From contig JBGTNL010000022.1 in the NCBI GenBank assembly GCA_041743085.1, positions 1 to 64,000 on the forward strand: a DNA stretch of 64,000 bases. The letters run 5' to 3'. The notes beneath the pieces are model-generated. The model had not been told where the DNA came from. It ran no database searches and saw only the letters and a program-made list of their open reading frames with translations. This document shows, piece by piece, positions 27,325 through 36,310 of the stretch (the stretch's first letter is position 1; each line of letters starts with the position of its first letter). The position numbers were made by a program, and so were the translations under genes. Source of the stretch: JAFMPW01 sp041743085. Lineage in GTDB: Bacteria > Bacteroidota > Bacteroidia > Flavobacteriales > Flavobacteriaceae.

Positions 27325-30300
27325 ATGAAGGAATTTTGTACATACGCGATTTTACTAACGGCGGCAACACTGATGTTATGCAGTTGTGGGGAAAGGGCTT
27401 TCGAACAGCCAATCTTTAAGGAAATACCATCTAAAGTTTCTTCCTTGGATTTTATAAATACAGTTACAGAGACCAAAGACTTTAGTGTGCTTTCCTATAA
27501 CAATATGTACATGGGCGGTGGCGTTGCGGTCGGCGATATCAATAACGATGGTTTACCAGACCTTTATTTTACAGCGAACCAAGAAAAGAATCGGCTGTAT
27601 CTGAATAAAGGGGATATGAAGTTTGAGGATATAACCGAAACCGCCAACGTTGCAGGGGATACGGGTATGAAAAGCTGGACTACCGGAGTCACGTTGGTCG
27701 ATATCAATCACGATGGGTGGCTGGATATATATGTCTGTATGGTAAGTGCCCATAACGGATTAGAGGGGAAGAACAAATTATATGTCAACAATCAAGATGG
27801 CACATTTACCGAAAACGCCAAGACATACGGTTTGAATATCGCGACCTATTCCCACCATGCAGGGTTCTTCGATTATGACAAAGATGGCGATCTCGATATG
27901 TACCTAGTCAATCAAGCCGTACATACGCCAAATGCCTATCGCCCCGGAAATATCCGGGAAATACGAGATTCCCTTTCTGGTGACCGATTGTATAAAAATG
28001 AATCCCAAAAATTTATTGATGTCAGTGAAGAGGCTGGGATTTACGGCGGATCGAATGGGTACGGACTCGCCCTCAACATTGCTGATTTTAACAATGATGG
28101 TTACCCGGATATTTACGTGTCCAACGACTTTCACGAGAACGATTATCTCTACTACAATCAGAAAGACGGTACGTTCGAAGAAGACATAACTGCTTCAATG
28201 GGTCATACATCTACCTTCTCAATGGGCAATGATGTGGCCGATGTAAACAATGACGGCTGGCAAGATATCCTGACTTTGGATATGAGGCCCAAAGAGGAAG
28301 AAATCCTTAAAACGATGTTAGGTGTAGAGTCCTACAACATCTATCGTTTTAAGATTAATCATTCCTATCATTTTCAGTATCCAAGAAATATGTTGCAATT
28401 GAATCAGGGCAACCTATTTAATAATGAAAGTTCCCAATTTAGTGAATTGGGTGAGTATTATGGCCTCTCGGCTACAGATTGGAGCTGGGGTGCACTTTTT
28501 GCTGACCTGGATGTTGATGGCTTTAAAGATTTATTTGTTACCAACGGCATTCCGCATCGGCCCAACGATTTGGATTATATCAACTATATATCCAATGAAC
28601 AGGCAAAGCGAAAGGATTTAACTTATCAGGACAAAATCGATGCCATCCCGGAAGGCAAACTAGAGAATGTAGCCTATAGAAATCTGGGTAATGGTTTTGA
28701 GGATGTCTCCAAAAAATGGGGCCTGAATCTATATGGTTGTTCAAACGGTGCGGCCTATTCCGATTTGGACAATGATGGCGATCTCGATTTGGTGGTTAAT
28801 AACCTCAATGCGACTGCAACACTCTATGAGAATACCATATCCGATAGCGAAAGGAAAATCAATTATCTGAAAATCAATTTTAAAGGTCAAAGTCAAAATC
28901 CATTTGGTATTGGTTCACGGGTTACCCTGACAGACGGGGAAAATATCCAAATGCTTGAACTTCATCCAGCAAAAGGATGGGTTTCGTCTTCAGAACCGAT
29001 GCTATTTTTTGGTTTGGGAAATACCACCCGGATAGATTCGCTCAAAGTGCGATGGCCTGATGGTAAAGAACAGCTATTAAAGGATGTGTCGACAAACCAA
29101 ACCTTGGTTCTTGACTACGTGAATGCTTCTGAACGAAAAGAAAAGTACCAAGAAAGATCACTTAAAAAACATTTTGAAAATATTACTGATAAGAGCGTTA
29201 TCGATTTTAGGCACAAGGAGGATAGTTATATCGATTTTGAATTTGAAAAGTTGATGCCTCGCATGATCTCTAGCGAAGGGCCCAAAATGGCAGTCGGTGA
29301 TGTGAATCAAGATGGTCTGGATGACTTTTATATTGGCGGGGCAAAGAATCAAGCCGGTAAATTATATATCCAACAAGATGACAGCTTGCAAATCTTTAAA
29401 GAAAACGAAGTAGATATCTTTTTCAGGGATCGAGCCAGTGAGGATGTTGGCTCCGTATTTCTTGATGTAGACAGCGATGGTGACTTAGATTTATATGTAG
29501 TGAGTGGTGGAGGGGTACATTTTGGCGACATGACTACGGCGGATAGATTATATATCAATAATGGGGAAGGTAATTTCGAAAAATCAAGCAACCATCCTCA
29601 ATTGGATTTTAATGGGTCATGTGCTGTAACTGCGGACTTCAACGAAGATGGCTATACCGATATCTTTGTCGGTGCGCGCTCCATCCCTGGTGCCTATGGC
29701 AGCTATTTGAGAAGCAGAATTTTATTGGGTACTGGAACAGGTAAATTATACGACTTTACGACTCGCATCTTCGGAAGTAATGTCAACTTAGGTATGGTTA
29801 CCGATGCAGTTTGGCTTCCTGAGAGCAAAGAATTAATTGTTGTCGGAGAGTGGATGCCTATTACCATACTAGATTTCAAAAATATCCCGCTTGTGGAAAA
29901 GAAATTAGAGTATACTAATGGTTGGTGGAATGATATTTACGCCTCCGATTTAGATGGTGATGGTGATAAAGATGTATTGGTCGGGAATTTCGGTGTCAAT
30001 TCGAACCTAAAGGCATCTAAGGAATATCCCGTCAATTTGTACCTGAAGGATTTTGATGGCAATGGCGTTATAGATCCAATTCTCGGACATTTTAAGAATA
30101 AGGTGGAATATCCTTATTATGGTTTGGATGAACTTTCAAAACAATTGGTATCCTTGAAAAAAAAGTATACTGATTATAAAAGTTTTGCGAACAGTAGTCT
30201 GCACGAGGTTTTTCCCGATTCGGTTTTGACAGGGGCAGGAAGACTACAGGCATTTACTTTTGAATCAATGTTTTTGGAGAACAAAGGGTTAGGTGACTTT

Positions 30301-30663
30301 AAGGCAACACCCCTTCCTTTAGAGATGCAAATGTCTTCGTTGTACGGATTCTCTTCGGTTGATTTAGATAGTGATGGTCAAAAGGAGGTACTCGCAGGAG
30401 GAAATTTCTTTTCAAATCAAATCAATATCGGGAAAAATGACGCATCGTTCGGCCATTTGATGCAACGTTCGAAAAAAGATTCTGTATGGGAAACTATAAA
30501 GCCAATACATTCGGGTTTTGCAGTGGAGGGTGAAATACGGGATATAAAAATCCTTGAATCAAAAGATGGTTCAAAATTGATTTTAGTCAGTCGAAATAAC
30601 GAGAATATACAGGTCTTCAGAAGCACACAAACTAAATTGAAAGAAAATGAAAAACTCCAATAG
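27325..30663 (+). CDS. FG-GAP/VCBS repeat lipoprotein with ASPIC/UnbV domain (third of three)
   Basis: A 1112-residue third paralogue, starting two bases after the second. The lipoprotein signal ends LMLCSC. Blades include DINNDGLPDLYF, DINHDGWLDIYV and DFNNDGYPDIYV; the ASPIC/UnbV segment (FGIGSRVTLTDGENIQ; FGLGNTTRIDSLKVRWPDG) is near residue 530-590. Although the three share the plan, they are clearly diverged, so the triplication is old or the proteins form different subunits. The 3' end overlaps the start of the GH127 gene by 17 bases, which ties it to the glycosidase genes. Confidence 0.92.
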   Translation: MKEFCTYAILLTAATLMLCSCGERAFEQPIFKEIPSKVSSLDFINTVTETKDFSVLSYNNMYMGGGVAVGDINNDGLPDLYFTANQEKNRLYLNKGDMKFEDITETANVAGDTGMKSWTTGVTLVDINHDGWLDIYVCMVSAHNGLEGKNKLYVNNQDGTFTENAKTYGLNIATYSHHAGFFDYDKDGDLDMYLVNQAVHTPNAYRPGNIREIRDSLSGDRLYKNESQKFIDVSEEAGIYGGSNGYGLALNIADFNNDGYPDIYVSNDFHENDYLYYNQKDGTFEEDITASMGHTSTFSMGNDVADVNNDGWQDILTLDMRPKEEEILKTMLGVESYNIYRFKINHSYHFQYPRNMLQLNQGNLFNNESSQFSELGEYYGLSATDWSWGALFADLDVDGFKDLFVTNGIPHRPNDLDYINYISNEQAKRKDLTYQDKIDAIPEGKLENVAYRNLGNGFEDVSKKWGLNLYGCSNGAAYSDLDNDGDLDLVVNNLNATATLYENTISDSERKINYLKINFKGQSQNPFGIGSRVTLTDGENIQMLELHPAKGWVSSSEPMLFFGLGNTTRIDSLKVRWPDGKEQLLKDVSTNQTLVLDYVNASERKEKYQERSLKKHFENITDKSVIDFRHKEDSYIDFEFEKLMPRMISSEGPKMAVGDVNQDGLDDFYIGGAKNQAGKLYIQQDDSLQIFKENEVDIFFRDRASEDVGSVFLDVDSDGDLDLYVVSGGGVHFGDMTTADRLYINNGEGNFEKSSNHPQLDFNGSCAVTADFNEDGYTDIFVGARSIPGAYGSYLRSRILLGTGTGKLYDFTTRIFGSNVNLGMVTDAVWLPESKELIVVGEWMPITILDFKNIPLVEKKLEYTNGWWNDIYASDLDGDGDKDVLVGNFGVNSNLKASKEYPVNLYLKDFDGNGVIDPILGHFKNKVEYPYYGLDELSKQLVSLKKKYTDYKSFANSSLHEVFPDSVLTGAGRLQAFTFESMFLENKGLGDFKATPLPLEMQMSSLYGFSSVDLDSDGQKEVLAGGNFFSNQINIGKNDASFGHLMQRSKKDSVWETIKPIHSGFAVEGEIRDIKILESKDGSKLILVSRNNENIQVFRSTQTKLKENEKLQ

Positions 30664-32629
30664 TAGTAGCGCGAGCAATTTTACAGGAAAATTAAAACTA
30701 TCGATAGCATGTACATTCTATGTTGCTATCAACGGACTACATGCGCAGGAATCGCAAAAAGACTATCCCATTGAGCCGGTATCCTTTACGAAAGTAAATA
30801 TCCAAGATAACTTTTGGCAACCACGACTTGTAACCAATCGAGAAATTACAATTCCGTACACGTTCCAAAAAAGTGAGGAAACGGGGCGCATCAATAATTT
30901 CGAGCGTGCCGGAGGACTAGAAGAAGGAGAATTTGAAGGTATCTATTTCAATGACTCAGACGTGTTCAAAATCATTGAGGGTGCTAGTTATTCGCTTCAA
31001 GTCCACCCTGACGAAAAACTGGAGAGATATCTGGACGAATTGATTTCAAAAATAGCCGCTGCCCAGGAAGAGGATGGGTATCTCTATACCAATAGAACGA
31101 TAAACCCTTCAAAAGCGGCGGACAAGGGCGGTGAAAGACGGTGGACCAACCTTGAAACATACCATGAGCTCTATAATGTGGGTCACCTATACGAAGCAGC
31201 TGTAGCTCATTATGAGGCTACTGGCGAAAAAAGTCTGCTCAATGTGGCCCTTAAAAATGCAGATTTGATAGCTGATGTTTTTGGACCTGGTAAAAATTTA
31301 GGCGTACCTGGGCACCAAGAAATTGAAATGGGGTTGGTTAAATTATATCGCGTAACCGGAGATAAGAAATACCTCGATTTAGCCAAGTTTTTTGTAGACC
31401 AGCGAGGAAATGAGAAAGGTCACAATCTATTTGGAGAATATTCTCAAGATCATAAGCCCCTCTCCCAGCAAGAGAAGGCGGTTGGGCACTCCGTAAGGGC
31501 AGGATATTTTTATGCCGGTGCAACTGATATCGCCGCCATCACAGGTACAAATGAATATACAAACGCGTTACATTCCATTTGGGAAAATATCATAAATACG
31601 AAAATCTATCTAACGGGCGGCATAGGTGCCGAACCTAAACATGAAGGTTTTGGTCCGGACTACGAATTGCCCAACGCAACGGCCTATACAGAAACCTGTG
31701 CGGCCATTGCGCTGATGTTCTGGAATCATCGCCTTTTTTTGCTAGAGGGCGACGTTAAGTATATGGATGTCTTCGAAAGAACACTCTATAACGGATTTCT
31801 CGCAGGGGTTTCATTTGAAGGAAATACATTTTTCTATCCTAATCCCTTAGAGGCCGATGGCATTACCAAATTCAATCAAGGCGTCTGTGGACGGTCGCCT
31901 TGGTTCGATTGTTCTTGCTGCCCTGTAAACGTGGTGCGTGTATTGCCCTCCTTGCCCGGCTATATTTATGCGGTAAAAAATAACGAGGTATATATTAATC
32001 TTTTTATTGGAAATAATGCGGAGTTGGATGTTGAGGGGAAGAAATTAGAAGTCGTACAAAAAACGAATTATCCTTGGGATGGAGAAGTCGATTTTTCATT
32101 TGAGAATAGCGAACCGGTATCAGCGCAATTGAAGATTAGGGTGCCTGGATGGGCAAGAGGTGAAGTGCTACCTGGAAATCTCTATCGTTATCAGGATTCA
32201 AAAGAATCCACCATCGCACTTTCTGTTAATGGTAAGGAACAAGCAGCAACTATTGTTGATGGTTATATACTTTTAAACAAGCAATCTTGGGAAAAGGGAG
32301 ATGCCTTCACTGTAAACTTTGAAATGCTGGTGCGACAGGTAACTAGCCATGAGAAAGTCAAAGCCAATACCGGAAAGATTGCCTTGGAAAGAGGCCCTTT
32401 AGTGTTTTGTGCCGAGGAGGTAGATAATACGGATGGGGTATTGGGTATGACCCTCCCTGCCAAGGCAACTTTCGATTATTCGTTCGATGCTAGTTTGCTG
32501 AACGGTGTGGGTATCATTAAAAGTAAAGGAAAACCAAATTCCAAATCAAAATCCATGACGGCCATACCTTATTTTGCATGGGCACATCGTCAGATGGGAG
32601 AAATGACTGTTTGGATGAATACACAGTAG
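30647..32629 (+). CDS. GH127 beta-L-arabinofuranosidase, secreted
   Basis: A 660-residue glycoside hydrolase with a signal peptide ending about residue 34 (LHAQES). It has the true GH127 signature. Aligning by eye with Bifidobacterium HypBA1, the acid/base Glu is Glu 333 (HEGFG), the zinc ligands are Glu 349 and Cys 351 (TETCA), and the CC pair Cys 424-425 (DCSCCPVN), of which Cys 424 sits where HypBA1 has its nucleophile Cys 417; the intervals between the motifs are close to those of HypBA1. GH127 removes terminal beta-L-arabinofuranose, for example from hydroxyproline-linked or other plant glycans. It overlaps the third FG-GAP gene, so it is co-expressed with the uptake genes. Confidence 0.93.
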   Translation: MKNSNSSSASNFTGKLKLSIACTFYVAINGLHAQESQKDYPIEPVSFTKVNIQDNFWQPRLVTNREITIPYTFQKSEETGRINNFERAGGLEEGEFEGIYFNDSDVFKIIEGASYSLQVHPDEKLERYLDELISKIAAAQEEDGYLYTNRTINPSKAADKGGERRWTNLETYHELYNVGHLYEAAVAHYEATGEKSLLNVALKNADLIADVFGPGKNLGVPGHQEIEMGLVKLYRVTGDKKYLDLAKFFVDQRGNEKGHNLFGEYSQDHKPLSQQEKAVGHSVRAGYFYAGATDIAAITGTNEYTNALHSIWENIINTKIYLTGGIGAEPKHEGFGPDYELPNATAYTETCAAIALMFWNHRLFLLEGDVKYMDVFERTLYNGFLAGVSFEGNTFFYPNPLEADGITKFNQGVCGRSPWFDCSCCPVNVVRVLPSLPGYIYAVKNNEVYINLFIGNNAELDVEGKKLEVVQKTNYPWDGEVDFSFENSEPVSAQLKIRVPGWARGEVLPGNLYRYQDSKESTIALSVNGKEQAATIVDGYILLNKQSWEKGDAFTVNFEMLVRQVTSHEKVKANTGKIALERGPLVFCAEEVDNTDGVLGMTLPAKATFDYSFDASLLNGVGIIKSKGKPNSKSKSMTAIPYFAWAHRQMGEMTVWMNTQ

Positions 32630-32690
32630 TAATTGCCGTGAAGATAAAATACAATAGTGTGGCGAAATATGAAAATTTAAATGCTAGGAT

Positions 32691-34892
32691 ATGAATTATT
32701 CAAAAATTCTTGTGGTACTAATAATATTAAATTTATCATGCAAAGAAACAGCCGACTACAAAAAAGCTTCCAATGAAAGAATCGAAATCGTAGATCGACC
32801 ATCAATTGGGGATAGTAATTCACATTATGTTAGCAACCGAGCACCTCTAAGACCTAGTGCACTCATCAAATTGCCAATTGGCAGTATTTCGCCGAAAGGT
32901 TGGCTATTGGAATATTTAATGCGTCAAAAATCTGGTATGTCCGGAAACTTAAATACCATAAGTGCATGGCTCAATAAGGAGGACAATGCATGGATGTCAA
33001 AAGATGGTATTGGCAAGTGGGGATGGGAGGAAGTCCCATATTGGTTGAAAGGCTACGCGAACATGGGATATATTTTAGAGGATGAGGAGATAATTGAGGA
33101 GGCCAAAATTTGGATTGAGAGCGCATTGAAAAGTCAGAAACCAAATGGGTATTTTGGGCCGGTTTCAGACCGTAATATTGAACGAGAGAGAACTGGCGAA
33201 AAGGCTAGTGTTAAGGATTATTGGGGAAATATGATTATGTTATACTGTCTTCAATCATATTATGAATATTCCAAGGACGAACGGGTAATTGACCTGATGA
33301 CAAATTATTTCAAATATCAATTGGAAGTGCCCGACGAGGATTTTCTCTCCCGTGAACTCTGGTGGCAGCATGTTCGTGGTGGGGATAACTTACATAGCGT
33401 AATTTGGCTCTACAATCGTATTGGTGAAAGATGGCTATTGGAGCTGATGAAAAAAATTCATAGAAACACGGCCAATTGGTCCAGCCGGGGACACAGTAGA
33501 GACTCCATTATCAGTCCCAAACATATTCGGCCCGGAATGGAATGGCCTGATTATTTCGGTGATTTGATTGACTGGCATAATGTCAATATTTCGCAAGGTT
33601 TTCGCGAACCGGCCCAGTACTATCTCGTAAGTGGCGACTCGACTGACTTGAATGCGAGTTACGACAATTTCAAAATTGTAAGGAACCATTTCGGTCAAGT
33701 CCCTGGCGGTATGTTCGGTTCAGACGAGAACACAAGACCGGGATATAACGATCCCCGTCAGGGAACGGAGCTTTGTGGAATGGTCGAACAAATGAACTCC
33801 AATGAACACCTACTTCGAATTACCGGCGACCCTTTTTGGGCAGATCATACCGAAGAAGTTGCCTTCAATACTTACCCAGCCGCAGTGGCACCCGATTTTA
33901 AAAGTCTACGGTATATTACAAGTCCCAATATGGTGCTTAACGATAGCGAGAATCACGCACCGGGTATTGACAATACCGGGCCATTCTTGATGTTTAATCC
34001 GTTCAGTTCGAGATGTTGCCAGCACAACCATACCCAAGGATGGCCTTATTTTTCCGAAAATCTGTGGATGGCCACACCTGATAACGGATTGGCTGCTGTA
34101 CTTTATGCGGAGAATTCGGTAAAGGCCACGGTTGGTAAAGGAACCCCTGTAGAATTTTCGACAACAAGCAAATATCCATTTGAAGATACTGTTATCGTAA
34201 AAGTGGAGAAGGGTGAAAAGGATATTTATCCATTATATTTTCGGGTTCCCGACTGGGCCAGAGGAGCTTCCTTGCTAATCAACGGTGAAAAGGCAAATTT
34301 AGGTCTTGACGAAGGAAAATATGTTCGTATATATCGGGAATGGTCGGTAGGTGATACCATTACACTAACTTTCCCAATGACAATCAATGTGACAAAATGG
34401 GCAAAGAACCATAATAGCGTCAGTGTAAGTTATGGTCCGCTTACCTATTCCCTTAAAATTGATGAAAAATATGTGGTACAGCCAAGTACTGAAACCGCAA
34501 TGAACGATTCAAAATGGCAAGATGGAGTCGATGTCAACAACTGGCCTTCATTTGAGATTAGAGCAGATAGCCCTTGGAATTATGGCTTGGTACTATCAGA
34601 TCCCGTAACCACCTCTTTTGAAGTGGTAAAACGGGATTGGCCCGAGAACAACTTCCCTTTTACCCAAGAGGATGTACCCATCTTGATCAAGGCCAAAGGA
34701 AAGCGAATACCGAATTGGACTTTGGACGAATATGGCCTAGCAGGGGAATTACAGGACAGTCCTGTAAAATCAAATGAAGCAGTCCAGCAAATCGAGTTGA
34801 TTCCCATGGGTGCGGCCCGTTTAAGAATTTCAGCTTTTCCTGTCATCGGGAACGATACCAATGCCAAACCTTGGCGGGATGTTAAAAAGTAA
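32691..34892 (+). CDS. DUF1680/GH127-like glycoside hydrolase, lipoprotein
   Basis: A 733-residue lipoprotein (signal ending LILNLSC). It resembles the enzyme at 12484 more than the GH127 at 30647: both start their mature domain with PLGxIxxxGWL-type sequence (KLPIGSISPKGWLLEYL) and have SGMSGNL/SGMTGNL. The catalytic set is kept: Glu 346 (GSDENTR), Glu 360 and Cys 362 (GTELCG), Cys 442-443 (SSRCCQHN). Barrel plus C-terminal beta-sandwich domains account for the length. Likely an exo-acting arabinofuranosidase-type enzyme acting on the cell surface or in the periplasm; exact specificity unknown. Confidence 0.85.
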   Translation: MNYSKILVVLIILNLSCKETADYKKASNERIEIVDRPSIGDSNSHYVSNRAPLRPSALIKLPIGSISPKGWLLEYLMRQKSGMSGNLNTISAWLNKEDNAWMSKDGIGKWGWEEVPYWLKGYANMGYILEDEEIIEEAKIWIESALKSQKPNGYFGPVSDRNIERERTGEKASVKDYWGNMIMLYCLQSYYEYSKDERVIDLMTNYFKYQLEVPDEDFLSRELWWQHVRGGDNLHSVIWLYNRIGERWLLELMKKIHRNTANWSSRGHSRDSIISPKHIRPGMEWPDYFGDLIDWHNVNISQGFREPAQYYLVSGDSTDLNASYDNFKIVRNHFGQVPGGMFGSDENTRPGYNDPRQGTELCGMVEQMNSNEHLLRITGDPFWADHTEEVAFNTYPAAVAPDFKSLRYITSPNMVLNDSENHAPGIDNTGPFLMFNPFSSRCCQHNHTQGWPYFSENLWMATPDNGLAAVLYAENSVKATVGKGTPVEFSTTSKYPFEDTVIVKVEKGEKDIYPLYFRVPDWARGASLLINGEKANLGLDEGKYVRIYREWSVGDTITLTFPMTINVTKWAKNHNSVSVSYGPLTYSLKIDEKYVVQPSTETAMNDSKWQDGVDVNNWPSFEIRADSPWNYGLVLSDPVTTSFEVVKRDWPENNFPFTQEDVPILIKAKGKRIPNWTLDEYGLAGELQDSPVKSNEAVQQIELIPMGAARLRISAFPVIGNDTNAKPWRDVKK

Positions 34893-34977
34893 TACTATTA
34901 GGAACCAAAAATTCAAATATTAAATTAACAAAAACCGAAACTTTGGCGGCCATACTTAATGTTTAATAATCCTTAAT

Positions 34978-36117
34978 ATGCAGAAAAAAAATTATTTGTT
35001 GAATATTGTCTTATTTCTTTTCTTTTTAGTCCATGCCACATGGTCCTATGGCCAAGAGGAAATTAAATTATTGGAAAAAAAGAATTTTGAAAGAGAGATA
35101 GGCGGCAAAAAAGTTGATTTATACGTTCTGCGAAATGTGAATGACATTGTTGCCGAAATTACGAATTATGGCGGAAGGGTTGTATCACTTTGGGTTCCAG
35201 ACCGAAATGGAAAATATTCAGATATTGTTTTGGGGTATCCCACATTAGATGGCTATCTCAATTCCTCCGAAAAATATTTCGGTGCGCTGATTGGCCGTTA
35301 CGGTAACCGAATAGCAAATGGAAGATTCTCATTGGATGGTCAGGAATATGTCCTGGCGACCAACAACGGGGCAAACCATTTACATGGTGGCGACGAAGGA
35401 TTCGATGCCGTAATTTGGGATGCAAAGCAAATCGACAAGCAAACGCTTCAGCTGACCTATGTTTCTAAACATTTGGAAGAAGGGTATCCTGGAAAACTTG
35501 AAATGAGGGTAAGATATTTTCTTTCAAATGAAAACGAGCTTACAATCGAATATTGGGCAACCTCCGATAGGCCAACCGTCGTAAATTTGACCCATCATTC
35601 ATTCTTCAACTTGGCAGGTGCTGGCAACGGAACTATCAATGATCATATACTTCAAATAAACGCACCTTATTACACTCCTGTCGACGCGGACCTAATTCCA
35701 ACAGGTATTATAGCCACTGTAGAGAATACCCCAATGGATTTTCGAAAACCAACCCATATCGGGCAAAGGCTGAACGAAACATTCGAGCAGCTGGAATTCG
35801 GCCAAGGTTACGACCATAATTATGTATTGAATCAAAACCTGGACGGATTGTATTTCGCAGCGAAGGTAGTCGAACCTGATTCGGGTAGAACAATGAAAGT
35901 CTATACAAATGAACCGGGCCTTCAATTCTATGGCGGCAACTTTCTAGATGGTTCTATAGTTGGAAAACAGAATAACGAATACGGGCACAGAACGGCATTT
36001 TGTTTGGAAACCCAACATTTTCCGGACAGCCCTAACCATCCACACTTTCCATCGACAAGGTTAAATCCCGAAGAAGATTATTATTCGATATGTGTTTATG
36101 AATTTTCAAAAAGCTGA
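34978..36117 (+). CDS. Aldose 1-epimerase (galactose mutarotase), secreted
   Basis: A 379-residue galactose mutarotase-type protein with a signal peptide (residues 1-26, ending SYGQ). The family motifs are present: NYGGRVVSLWVPDRNG, GRYGNRIANGRF, the first catalytic His in NHLHGGDEGFD, the second in NLTHHSFFNLAG, and the catalytic Glu near the C-terminus in TAFCLETQHFPDSPNHP. It converts alpha and beta anomers of free sugars such as galactose, glucose or arabinose. A secreted copy in a PUL fits release of monosaccharides outside the inner membrane. Confidence 0.94.
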   Translation: MQKKNYLLNIVLFLFFLVHATWSYGQEEIKLLEKKNFEREIGGKKVDLYVLRNVNDIVAEITNYGGRVVSLWVPDRNGKYSDIVLGYPTLDGYLNSSEKYFGALIGRYGNRIANGRFSLDGQEYVLATNNGANHLHGGDEGFDAVIWDAKQIDKQTLQLTYVSKHLEEGYPGKLEMRVRYFLSNENELTIEYWATSDRPTVVNLTHHSFFNLAGAGNGTINDHILQINAPYYTPVDADLIPTGIIATVENTPMDFRKPTHIGQRLNETFEQLEFGQGYDHNYVLNQNLDGLYFAAKVVEPDSGRTMKVYTNEPGLQFYGGNFLDGSIVGKQNNEYGHRTAFCLETQHFPDSPNHPHFPSTRLNPEEDYYSICVYEFSKS

Positions 36118-36167
36118 TTATAGATGGATCCCTCATCCCGATGAATATATTCAGATGTAATATCACG

Positions 36168-36213
36168 GTGGTTTTTTACTGATTCTTCTGACGAGGTAAG
36201 CCAAAAAAACCAC
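36168..36213 (+). terminator. Possible terminator after the epimerase gene
   Basis: GTGGTTTTTT (36168-36177) pairs with AAAAAACCAC (36204-36213) around a 26-base loop. The A/T-rich stem and long loop make it weaker than the other hairpins noted, but its place ~50 bases after the epimerase stop fits a terminator. Confidence 0.35.
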
Positions 36214-36310
36214 TTAATCAGACTTTGAATACAAACCCATTAAATTTTTTCAATTGGCTAAAAAGTTTAAATGAACCCAAGAAAATGCTAACGTAGAAAA
36301 AGAGAAAAAG

